Shown: piece after piece, positions 11,491 through 20,567 of the stretch
How the letters are laid out: each line of letters begins with the position of its first letter
Numbering within the stretch: the first letter of the stretch is position 1
Assembly (NCBI GenBank): GCA_015501055.1
Contig: JADNYV010000440.1
Location: forward strand, 1-28,697
Source: Mucidula mucida
Taxonomy: Eukaryota > Basidiomycota > Agaricomycetes > Agaricales > Physalacriaceae
DNA: 28,697 nucleotides
Reading direction: 5' to 3'
Program-made: the position numbers and the translations under genes
The notes under the pieces: model-generated
Told to the model about the DNA's origin: nothing
What the model saw: the letters and a program-made list of their open reading frames with translations, nothing else
Databases searched by the model: none

Positions 11491-11673
11491 ACCAAGTACT
11501 GGAAGAAGCTGCGCGATTGACATGCACAGCATCCTTTGAGGGATAAAGGCGAAGACACGCTCGGGAGTTGAAAATCTGGTATGTCGCATGCTCGGAGGAC
11601 TCGGATAATCATGGTATCTATGAGCATGAAGTGCTGGGCCTGGAATTGAAACTAACGAATCACTATAAACCGA

Positions 11674-12101
11674 TTATTGTAGTCGTTCTTCGAGTGCACC
11701 GTTCCACCACCTAGAAGCTGGTTCACCATAAAGCCCATCGCGGCCCATAATCTTCTCTCCGAAATCACCCATAGGGCCGATTGTGAGCCTTCCGTTTATT
11801 AACATCGGTAGCAAAGGGCACACCACCGACCAGTCCCTGTTCTCAATTGGCAGAGTTGATCTGAACAGGTATCTACGCGATGTAACCGACTTTGACGTGT
11901 TGTAGGTGTATCCGATGGTCCCCAAACGCGGTTGTCAGTAGGTACCACGGACGTGAGCAGGGGATGTACCTTAAGGAACGGGAACTCGTCCACATCGTCT
12001 CCGGGGTGTGGGCACTCAGGTGTCCAGGTGGTGGGAGCCGTGGTCAGGCGAATGTCCGCAAGATCCAAGGGCGGCGTGTCCATGTTGTTGTCGGAAGACA
12101 T
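11674..12101 (-). CDS. Hypothetical protein, two exons, about 115 aa
   Basis: Exon 1 is 12101-11970, starting MSSDNNMDTPPLDLADIRLT and ending FPFLK at a GTACAT donor. Exon 2 is 11889-11674, joined in phase 0 after an 80-nt intron ending CAAAG, and contains STLPIENRDWSVVCPLLP, INGRLTIGPMGDFGEKIMG and a stop TAA. The composition (Asp/Pro-rich start, balanced soluble C-terminal part) looks like a real protein, but I recognise no family. There is no signal peptide or membrane segment. It lies 293 bp downstream of the Fmp46-like gene on the same strand. The intron is longer than most in the window, so the model may be wrong. Confidence 0.4.
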
Positions 12102-12394
12102 AATTCGTTAGCGTTACGTGAGTTAGTTCGGGACTTGTGCATTCATCGCAACGTACACAAATAATGATGCATAGCCTTTCCTCCTTCACCCTCGTCCCAA
12201 TTGGGTTAGTCTTCTGACATAAGAAAGGTAGTTGCATTGCTAAATATGCGCTTCAAGTCTTTCAATCCGACGTATGGACCAAGCTGGGTACCTCTGATGT
12301 ATCGAGACGCGAGGGAGAACACAGCAAACGAGTGGAGAGACGAGTGTTATATGCTACAAAGTAAGTAGTACAAAATGTGTAAGTCAAAAGGCTA

Positions 12395-12889
12395 CTACCA
12401 AAATTTCCAACTTGATTTCAGTTTGCCAGCGAAGCTTTCATCGCGCTCTTTCTGCAGATTCTCTAAGATACGCGTCACGCCACCGAGCTGCGGGCCGCAA
12501 GTGGCGCGCCCGCCAAACCAGTCGACGACAATGGGGTAATTCGATGGAACCGGCGGGGGCGACTCTGCTTCCAGATATTGGCGGATGGTCCCCATTTCAT
12601 CTGGACCTGGCTCGGACTCTTCGACATCAAGTTTGAAGTCCAATGGAGGATTCTTCGTATCGCCCGGGGGATATGGACCAGTGAGCGCGGCATTTAGCAT
12701 GCGGACTGCCTTTTGGGACGACTCTAGAGATGGATTATGGCTAAGTAGTAGAAGTGAGCTCGCTGTTGGCGAGGATGAGAAAGAGGATTACTAGACGGTT
12801 ATGGCGCGCTGTCAGCGGTGTCAACGATGATAAGAAATGCGGGAAATGGTGGGACAGACCACGCCTCGGAACGCTTTGAAGAATGACAT
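12395..12889 (-). CDS. Fmp46/DUF1687-like thioredoxin-fold protein, 133 aa
   Basis: Exon 1 is 12889-12856 (MSFFKAFRG...), exon 2 is 12762-12395; together 134 codons with TAG. Exon 2 reads LLLLSHNPSLESSQKAVRML, NAALTGPYPP, a LDFKLDVEE strand, GPDEMGTIRQYLE, PIVVDWFGGRATC and a charged C-terminal helix ending KSSWKFW. This order (HNP near the first strand, LNAAL, FxLDV, then P-VVDW-G-A) is that of the fungal DUF1687 / Fmp46 family, putative mitochondrial redox proteins with a thioredoxin fold; yeast Fmp46 was found in mitochondria. I see no CxxC motif. The intron boundaries are inferred: the acceptor must be the one at 12763, because the nearer one at the CTAG would bring a TAA into frame, and the donor GTCCCA is weak. 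The 5' end is therefore the least certain part. Confidence 0.62.
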
Positions 12890-13628
12890 GATGATGGGCG
12901 GAGCCAAGAATGGTAGCCGGTTAGTTGCCGGGTCTATTTCCGGCCAGATCGTTGCGTCCGTTCAAATTTTACCAACGTTATTGTAAGAATGATCCTTGTG
13001 GATGAGTCCTACTGGCCTCGAGAGTTGATATAGATGTGGCGCACTCAAGAGCATATATGACGTGGACGGCGTTTACTGGAACTAAAGGGAGATCCTTTCG
13101 ACGCGTCTTGTCGCTGCTTATAGTCATTCAGCTTTCTATTCTACTCGTCGTTTTATGCCTGAGGTGCTCCTCTTTAATCACTTCATCTCAAAGTCTTCGT
13201 GACCTGTCTGAGGCTTATACTCCGCCGTGACCCGTCCCATCTGCTCGCAGGTCTCCGTCCCATACAGCCGTATCCTCTCAACGTAGTAACTCAGATGCTG
13301 TGACCTGTAGCATATCTATGACCCGTCCGGCCACAAACAATGCGCCACAATATGATTAGTGCTAGTGAATAGTGGCCCGCCGAACGCTCCGGCGATCTGT
13401 CCGAAACAGACCATGAACTCCCGGTGCCGATCATGCATCAACGTGCTCTTTTACCTCTTACCACCACCATCAACGACGTACAACACATCCTCAACGTCGT
13501 CGCGCACGACGAGCAAGCCACTAAATCCACTGCAGGCAGGGAAAAGTGCGTGATTTGTCCCATGTTTCGGTACCATCTCACACGTTCGTCACTGTCAGTC
13601 ACGACGACAACGTATGCTGTAGGCCGCC
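12890..13628. other. Intergenic, divergent promoters, no gene recognised
   Basis: About 740 bp lie between the start of the Fmp46-like gene (minus) and the start of the DUF3712 gene (plus). An open frame at 13036-13230 encodes a hydrophobic stretch, but it has no good start context, splice continuation or recognisable family, so I do not call it. I see no repeat or RNA gene. Confidence 0.4.
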
Positions 13629-15542
13629 ATGAACAGCGACGCCGACTCTGAATCGCTCTCCAATGGTAAAGGAAAGGGAAAGGCGCGCGCACTGGATCCG
13701 CCGACGGAAAGCACGCCGTTGTTACCGAGTCCGTCGAGCTCGCTCATTTACGACGTCGACCGCAGCTCATCCCCCACCACTGCGCGACGGCGGCTCGTCG
13801 CTAAACTCGTCTATGTCTTTTCCATCACCCTCTGCGTCTGCATCATCCTTTCCATCGGGCTCGCCTTTATTGCTTGGTCCTACGCCTCCCAGGTCTCCCA
13901 AATATCACCGGAGACGGTGCTCAATGAGGCCATGAAATTCAAAGGGCCTAGCCGCGTTGACGTGCTCAACGTTACCGAGTCGGGCGGGATATGGACGCGT
14001 ATAGACGGCCAGGTTGGGCTAGACGCTGGCAGGGCTATAGGCGTCAACTCCGATGACGATGACAGTCTGTTTCGGGAGATGTGGAAGGCATTTGGGCGCT
14101 GGGGGATCCGAAAGGTCGATGTGGTTTCCATACACTTATGCAAGATTCGCCTCGTGTCTGACAGCGACGAGCTCTTGGCAACCGTAGACATACCACCGCA
14201 GCAGGTGGTTCTGACCGTGGACCCGCCATACGGATCCTCCTGGCTTCAGTCGTTGTCCACCACCGTATTCGTTGAGCCGACGCGGAACACGACAGATCTT
14301 GTTTCCTTCTTGAGCGACGCCTGGAGGACAGGAACCGCGATGGTTAATATCCAAGTTGGCACGGTGTCCGTCCAAGGCGGCCCATTGGGCGATTTCAGCT
14401 GGAGAAACAAAATATACGACCAATTCTTTGACGTCAAGACATTTGTAGCATTTCATGGTGTGTTCTTACTTTTATATATTTGACCTTCCATTAAAATTAG
14501 TCCTAGTTCCTCAACTTCCCGGTCTTCCTCAACCGGGGCGAGGAGTCCCATTTCCCCCCATTGCAGATCTTATAACTCTAGAGTCATTTAGTGTGTCCAC
14601 CGTAGACGATCAACTCGCTGTATCTGCTCGCGCCACACTTGTGGATCCTGCTCCCCTCTCCTTCAACTTTACCGCTCCACCACTCCCTTTCACTGTTTCG
14701 CTACCTCCAGATGTGCCGATAGCAGCTGTTACCACCGCTCCATTCACCACGACACATCCTAACATTACAATCGACGTTACGGGCTCCGCATTATCACTGC
14801 CGTCAGGCTCATCACACCTTCTTTCGACCTTTCTTTCTCGTTACCTTTCTGCGTTACCGAACGCTATCATACTCTCCACACCGCTCATCTCTAATCTCAA
14901 CATTGAAGCCGAGTTTCCCGCACCACATCCGCGCCCACGCGTGCTGCGGAATGTTACTATCTACGACATGAAAATCAAGCCTGGAAACGTTTTCCTCGCT
15001 AGTGGCATCGTCTACGCTCGTGTCGTTCTGCCGCTTGGTATGAACATCTCGCTGGACGTGACACATGTTCTCCCAGACGTACTCGTCTTTGATGGTGAAG
15101 CGCCGGACACCTATTGGCCCAGATTATCAGGCGATCCACCGCCCACGCAGCCACTACCAGACCCGCTCCCAGAACGCGCCTTTGCCCACATTCGGCCTGA
15201 CGACTGGCTTGAGAGCAAGTGTGCAAGCATGCCGCTTGAGCCTGGAGAAGAGGTAGATGGGGGCGCAGCGTATGCTGTTACAGCGCGCATCGAGGACGTA
15301 CCCTGGAGGTGCTGCCTGGGAGGCAGACGGAGTTTAGCAATTTCGTGAGCAAGGTGATTTTCGGCAAGGATGGCGCGCTGGCTGGACTGGTGGGGACCGT
15401 GGCGGTTGAGGTGGAGGTTCCGGGGTTGCCGGTGGCGGAGGGCGAGCTCGTGCTGGAAGGCTTGCCGTTTCAGGGCAGCGTGCGGATTGGCAAGAAGAAT
15501 ATGTTCAGGATGCCTGGGTGGGGGTGGCCTTTTGACGTTTAG
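13629..15542 (+). CDS. Single-pass membrane protein with DUF3712 domains, one-base frameshift near the end
   Basis: Exon 1 is 13629-14457, exon 2 is 14501-15542, with a 43-nt GT-AG intron. The cytoplasmic N-terminus is Ser/Pro-rich with STPLLPSPSSS, followed by basic RRRLVAK and a single membrane helix (LVYVFSITLCVCIILSIGL). The remaining roughly 500 residues are lumenal or extracellular beta-rich repeats typical of DUF3712 proteins, with KFKGPSRVDVLNVTESG, ITLESFSVSTVDDQLAVSA and NVTIYDMKIKPGNVFLASG. Such proteins are found at the fungal vacuole membrane (yeast Tag1 is related, from memory). At 15301-15303 the frame breaks: EDVP must continue as LEVLPGRQTEF, which needs one more base (CCC where CCCC is expected). 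The second frame then runs cleanly to the TAG at 15540-15542. With the base restored the length would be 623 aa. Confidence 0.78.
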
Positions 15543-18503
15543 GTTGAGTTTATGACAAGGTATCATGGACTTTGTGATTGTGAGGTGTATTATTATCTGC
15601 TTGTACTTACATTTGTAACTGATCTTATTGAGTATACTACTGACGACTAGACTATGATATGGACGCGAGTGTCGAGATGGGTCTTGGGGTACGTAATCTT
15701 AACTGCGCTGACCATTATCTTTTAAGTGTGGCGCACAGAATGCGGTGCTGTCATGTCATTCCACTCCATCAGGACTAGAACATTCTCCAACAATCTTCCT
15801 TGTTTTCGACGTTGCAAAGAACCAAATGAGGACAAAGATTTCGAATGATGGTCAATCCCCGGGGAGTCTTCAGCCTTTTTTATCATTTGGGACCAAAACG
15901 GTCTGACGGGATATATTGCACACACACGGAGGTTACTTAACAACAGGTCCTTCATCTAGCACAATATGGTCCTTGAATACCAGTGCCGTTGAGCATTGCA
16001 TTGTTCCTAAATCGGTCAAGGCCTTATGTTCGTCCGTAACAAGCACGGGTCTGCTTTTGGATGTAGGGTACCGCCCTCCGAAAATATATAATACAGGAGT
16101 GGGATGTGGTGGTCCATACAAAGACCATTTCACCTATCCGAAGCACGATTTTCTTCTCAATCCAAACGTGACAATGAACGGGAGCTTCCTCATTTTCATA
16201 TCATTCTGTCTGAGTCCTCGTCGTTTATTTGTGTATTGGGGGGGTTAGCTGACTGGGTCTGTAGTGCTGACTATGGTGATCAAGTCGGCGCATATTCCTT
16301 CTGAACTAGTTTCGAATGTGCGTTGATTTTGCCGAGTCATTGATAACATCATACATGGTTTACTTAGACGGAACATGATGTACCCTCGGAGCCTGCAGCC
16401 GCTGAAAGTGGCGCAGTAGATGCGCGTGGATGCGCTGCCTTTGGTATGCATAGCTGTTATTAGAATCATGTGAGTCAGTAGGTTTAGTGGCGTTGTTTTC
16501 CATACAGCTTTCTGACAGTCGGGGCAGGTACTCGTGTCTCGAGGCGGTCCCGCCTTCCCACCAGAATGAATCATTTGTATCGATAGTTACCTTGGAACAT
16601 ATTTAGCATCATGGACTACTCACTTGTATACATATTTACGACGCCTATTCATCTCTCTTTGGTCTTTGTCAACACTGATATCCCGCATGCGCGCCACTCT
16701 TCTGTCCTAGCTTCGTACGTGAATCGGACATCGACAGTTCATCTCCCTTTCGCAAGCTAGTTGTGATAGCTTTGACAGCTCACAATACACGCCGAGCCTC
16801 AGGCCTCAGTGTGTTTGTGGAGACGCAGTACTTGGTTCTAAAGGTTTCCTCGGCTAGAAGTTTGCCGCCATGCCGACTTGTGCTGACGAAACAAGGATAA
16901 GCTCTTCTTTCTTTCTTTCTTCCACCTTCCACCATTGTCAGGCAGTGGTTGTGAGAGCGAAACCGCGCACCTGTATATCACGCCGTTCATCTGCATGCCG
17001 TCGATAGTCATAGAGCCGGAAGTATCGTCCGAGTGGGGGTAAGTATTGGGCGGTATGCGCTCCGTCAACTTCTCTCACCGTCGCTCCCTGACGCGTTCTG
17101 CGCGTTCCTTTGGGCGTGTCCTACCGAGAAGGGCGTTCCGTGGCTCCTCAAATGGGCTTGCTTCCTACATGAAGCAATTCCTTGCCTCCTTGCTGTGAAT
17201 GATTTCCGCAGAGCTGGTGGTACTCCCTGTATATCACCGAATACTATGGGTTATCGAGACTCATCGACGAAATATCTTCTAACACGGATGATATTATGTG
17301 AGTTGTGAGACCGGGGCGCAGTCCGAGTGTGAAGTTGCCGTAGAGTATTCGATTGTTCGGATGTTCATTGCTCTCTAGTACCTGGCAGTGCTCCGTCTAG
17401 TCTAACATGATACGGGTGCTGCTGATGCTCTAGGAGTGGTGACTGACTCGTCCGTGGATACTCATCCACGTTCAATTTAGTATGAGAGGTCAAGAGCCAA
17501 TGAGGGCTAATCGCCATGATACGATGATTACTTCGGTTTTGCTTCCCGAAAGTGAGGCATACTGAATGGTAGTAGGTAGTTACTCTCATGAGGAGTGATT
17601 GCTGTGCTGTTGGTGTCTTGCAGCATCATGAATTGCCGTCATTCAGTGGCAGATGGTCGAGAGATCGTCGGCACTGGTTTCGAGCTATGAACAAGCTCGT
17701 CGCCTCATTCATGGCTCTGCTCATCATCGTCTATTGAATTGTACAAATAAATGTGGCCGTCCAGCATTGAATACGCGTGAGAGAGAATCAATCAGCTCTA
17801 TGGCGCGTAACAACCAACCCTGCCGATCTTTGACGCGTCAGCACGTGGATCATCATCGTTTCAGGTTGGAGTGCGACGTCCATCTCCTCTTGTAGCGCTA
17901 CCCTGAATCCTGGGGTACGACGTTCTTCCGCTTCTTGGCGAGGCACTGGTTATGAACGTCATATATGGTATGCTGTTATGATACCTACTGCGACTTCTTC
18001 TGTCTTGGAGATACAACGATAAAGACGACAATGAACACAGCCTGTTCCTCGTGTTGTTTTCGCACATCACCACAAGTTGATTCATCATCCTCGTTGAAAC
18101 CTCGGAAAGTCTTCCTTACCTTGTACGGAATATAGAATGGCTCTTCGTTGACATGTCTAGCATTCAAGTTTCCATGGCTCCTCATGTCGACCTTTCGCAA
18201 GTATCCACTTGGAGTCGTGTTGGTGACAGCCGAATACCTCTGCATTCCTTCTCCCACGCACGAAGTATGCCTGCTGGGTTCCACGATTGTCATACGACAC
18301 GACTGCATTCCTTGTTCCTACCATCTGCTTCGTTGGCCCGGGGTTCTGGGTTTATCTGACAATCTTACAATGGGCGGTAGTATTAATGCAGCCAGTAGGA
18401 CGCTAGATTCCGACTCATCAAGCCCGGTGCTTTCATCCCTCCTCTCCCTCTTCACGTCACTGCCTGGCTGGACCAGCTGTTACATTCACTAGACATACTC
18501 TGC
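15543..18503. other. Nearly 3 kb without a supportable gene
   Basis: All open frames here are short (up to about 115 codons), lie on both strands, and none joins to another through plausible splice sites into a recognisable family. The most coding-like segments are 15916-16248 (+ and - both open), 17033-17308 (+) and a minus-strand piece at 16977-17068 ending at a GTGCGC donor. A short CTTT microsatellite sits at 16905-16921. The region could hold decayed genes, non-coding transcripts or the promoter of the secreted-protein gene at 18504; I cannot tell. Confidence 0.5.
16905..16921. repeat. Short CTTT microsatellite
   Basis: About four tandem TTCT/CTTT units occur in an otherwise featureless stretch. 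It carries no other information. Confidence 0.7.
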
Positions 18504-19921
18504 ATGCCATCCACAACTCACTTCGTGCTCGTTTTGGCTGCTGCGATACTTTTCGCAAGCTCTTTACATGCTATTCCCGCGCCCGAGCAGAAAAAAAATT
18601 CGTCGGATGCAAAGGTGCACCTTTCAGTGACTTGTCTATGTTCTAACCGGCTTATTGATACGCAGGGGAAAACGTCAACAGACCCATTGCGCAAGCCTGC
18701 TCTTCCAGGAAACGTCACACATATTGCTCTAGATACCGACAGTGGAGAACTGGTGGCTTACCTTCGGGATGGATCAATATTGGGTCGTTACTCTCTTGGG
18801 GAGGATTCTGGCTCCATACTCAATGAGCGCGCGTCTCCGCGGTGCGGAGATCTGTCAATTGAAGAGGCTAAGACTCGTGAGGGTTCATCGCCGTATTGTG
18901 CGGGTATCCTGACAACGTTTAGTTCCCGGCTGGAATGCCATAGAGAAGTATGCCGATGACAACTGGGGAGACGGCTCTCGCAACACTGTTACTAATCCAA
19001 AAGAGGTATGTAACCAACAGTCTACGAGTCTTATTTGTGGTGACGTTCTCTGGTTACAGTACCTGGATATGGGAGCCCAAGCATGCGTTACAGAACAGGT
19101 CGTAGAACTCACCTTCGATAGTGAGTACCTATCTACGTAGGCGTTGATTTTCCGAGCTGAGCCGTTCCTTATGTACAGAAGATCCTGTCTGCCACGAGAC
19201 AAAGAGTTCTCCAAATGGTACCATAACGAATACGACCGGCGAAGTCACTGCGGAGATTGACCAAGGATGGACTACAGGCTCGACACAAACCGTGACCAGT
19301 CCGTCGTTTCTCTACAGCCCGATGAGTCTATTCTCAATGTTCTAATGTGCAGAATCCTCAACGATTGGGGTCTCCCAGACCTTGGGGTTTTCTGTCGGAG
19401 TTCCTGAGGTTGAATCGTTTACGCAATCTTTTACCGTCTCCACAGAATTTAAGAACGAGAAGTCTACCGCGTGAGCTCCGTTCCTTTAATCTCTGTATAT
19501 AGCATTCTGACTGTATCGAAGCTTCGATGTCCAATATCAGGATACAACGAAAACCACGGTCAAGATTGCAACGCAGGATGGAAAGAAGTGTGAGGTCTCG
19601 GTCAGTTCAGATTATACTTCCATGTGTCGGATGCTCATTTCGCCGCCAGCTTTCGACTACGTCATGCGATATACAGGCAACTGGCAAGATCCAGATATTC
19701 GCAACGGGTTGGGTATGGTTCAATTATAATGATAGAACGAAGGGCCATTACAAGTGTGAGATCCGCTTTCCTTTCGCTTTGGCAGCTCTCTCATGATTCT
19801 TCCAGGGGCTGCCAATATAGATGCGGTTCTCAGTGATGACGACCGCTCGAGCTGGACAGAGTTCAAAGGGTCCATGTCGTCCGAGGCGGAATCAGTTTTC
19901 GACGGAGGCTGTGACAAGTAG
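18504..19921 (+). CDS. Secreted protein with aerolysin-like appearance, 9 exons, 334 aa
   Basis: Exons: 18504-18614, 18666-18876, 18923-19005, 19060-19120, 19179-19298, 19353-19470, 19522-19600, 19650-19755, 19806-19921; phases close to 335 codons with TAG, and no lesion is seen. A hydrophobic signal peptide covers about residues 1-22, ending near LHAIPAP. The middle part contains PGWNAIEKYADDNWG, then a long Ser/Thr-rich segment with alternating polar and apolar residues around GFSVGVPEVESF. The C-terminal part has GWVWFNYNDRTKGHYKW. This matches my memory of a family of secreted mushroom proteins. The Ser/Thr-rich alternating segment resembles the membrane-inserting region of aerolysin/ETX-MTX2-type beta-pore-forming proteins; that link is inference and pore formation is unproven. 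The first intron is 51 nt, stop-free and a multiple of three. A retrotransposon starts 65 bp after the stop codon. Confidence 0.72.
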
Positions 19922-19980
19922 AAGTAGTCTCAATTTAGTGTAATATCGTGATGTTGCTTTCATCCATCACGACTGGGGAC

Positions 19981-19985
19981 TCTTG
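19981..19985. repeat. Target-site duplication, left copy (TCTTG)
   Basis: The five bases TCTTG precede the 5' LTR and recur directly after the 3' LTR. Five base pairs is the usual duplication length for Ty1/copia integrase. Confidence 0.95.
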
Positions 19986-20343
19986 TGTTGGAATCTGAGT
20001 AGTATTGGGTCAACGAGCATTGGCTCTATCATGGACAGTCATTTCCTTATTTAGTTACGGACCTACTATATTCGTTTAGTCCTTCCTTTTCCGTACCTCA
20101 GTCTCTTACTACGACGACTGAGGTATGCCTTACTTATATCACTCGTTTCTTCTATCTCACACGTCCTGTAGCTCGGCGCGACTCGTACCATTCGTGTACT
20201 CGTACTTACGGCCTCGTTACAGGTATGTAGTAATACAAAGAGTCTCTTACTACGACGACTGAGCTCGGCGCGACTCGTACCATTCGTGTACTCGTACTTA
20301 CGGCCTCGTTACAGGTCGTCTCGTTTCCGTACCGGTTTCGTCA
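19986..20343 (+). repeat. 5' LTR
   Basis: The LTR is 358 bp long, TG...CA bounded. A TATA-like CTATATT at 20066-20072 could be the core promoter, placing RNA start near 20095-20105. Downstream is an internal duplication: block A (20101-20122), a 49-nt GT-AG segment (20123-20171), block B (20172-20222), a 19-nt spacer (20223-20241), then A again (20242-20263) joined directly to B again (20264-20314). Confidence 0.96.
20123..20171 (+). other. Intron-like 49-nt segment inside the 5' LTR
   Basis: It begins GTATGCC and ends CCTGTAG, with a branch-like CTCAC about 12 nt before the end: the size and signals match the introns of the host genes in this window. The downstream copy of the same flanking blocks lacks exactly this segment, with A and B joined at the predicted splice point (20263/20264). 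The same segment occurs in the 3' LTR at 25113-25161. Confidence 0.75.
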
Positions 20344-20355
20344 GGTTATGGGCCC
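20344..20355 (+). other. Primer-binding site, complementary to the anticodon region of initiator tRNA-Met
   Basis: GGTTATGGGCCC starts immediately after the LTR. Its reverse complement GGGCCCATAACC is the anticodon stem-loop sequence of eukaryotic initiator tRNA-Met (CAT anticodon inside). Drosophila copia uses the same internal site, primed by a 5' half-tRNA fragment. The use of a half tRNA here is inferred from that precedent. Confidence 0.8.
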
Positions 20356-20567
20356 CGCTGCCCCGTAATCCTGTTTGTTTACGTTGCCGCTCAAGTCCTC
20401 GTCGTCCCGACTCGATCCGAATCCTCTAAAATTTTCCATTCTGCCCCCACATCTCCTCCTGCCCATTTTCCGCCTCAAGAACATCACGCAGACGCGTCCG
20501 ACTACGATCCGCGTCGCTCCCATCATCTTTTCCATCATCATTCTCGCTTCCTCGACATTTTGCCATC

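Noticed and set aside
13036..13230. Hydrophobic 64-codon frame
   Set aside because: Weak start, no homology recalled, and the hydrophobic run alone is not evidence of a gene.
15916..16248. Overlapping open frames on both strands
   Set aside because: No family resemblance, no splice partners, and both strands are equally open, so coding is not supported.
17033..17308. 91-codon plus-strand frame
   Set aside because: It starts at a non-ATG codon, matches no family I know and has no neighbouring exon in frame.
18148..18492. 114-codon frame just upstream of the secreted-protein gene
   Set aside because: It does not splice in frame into the signal-peptide exon and has no recognisable content.
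20223..20241. 19-nt spacer in the LTR read as a separate intron
   Set aside because: It begins GTATGT and is followed by AG, but is far too short to be spliced on its own.
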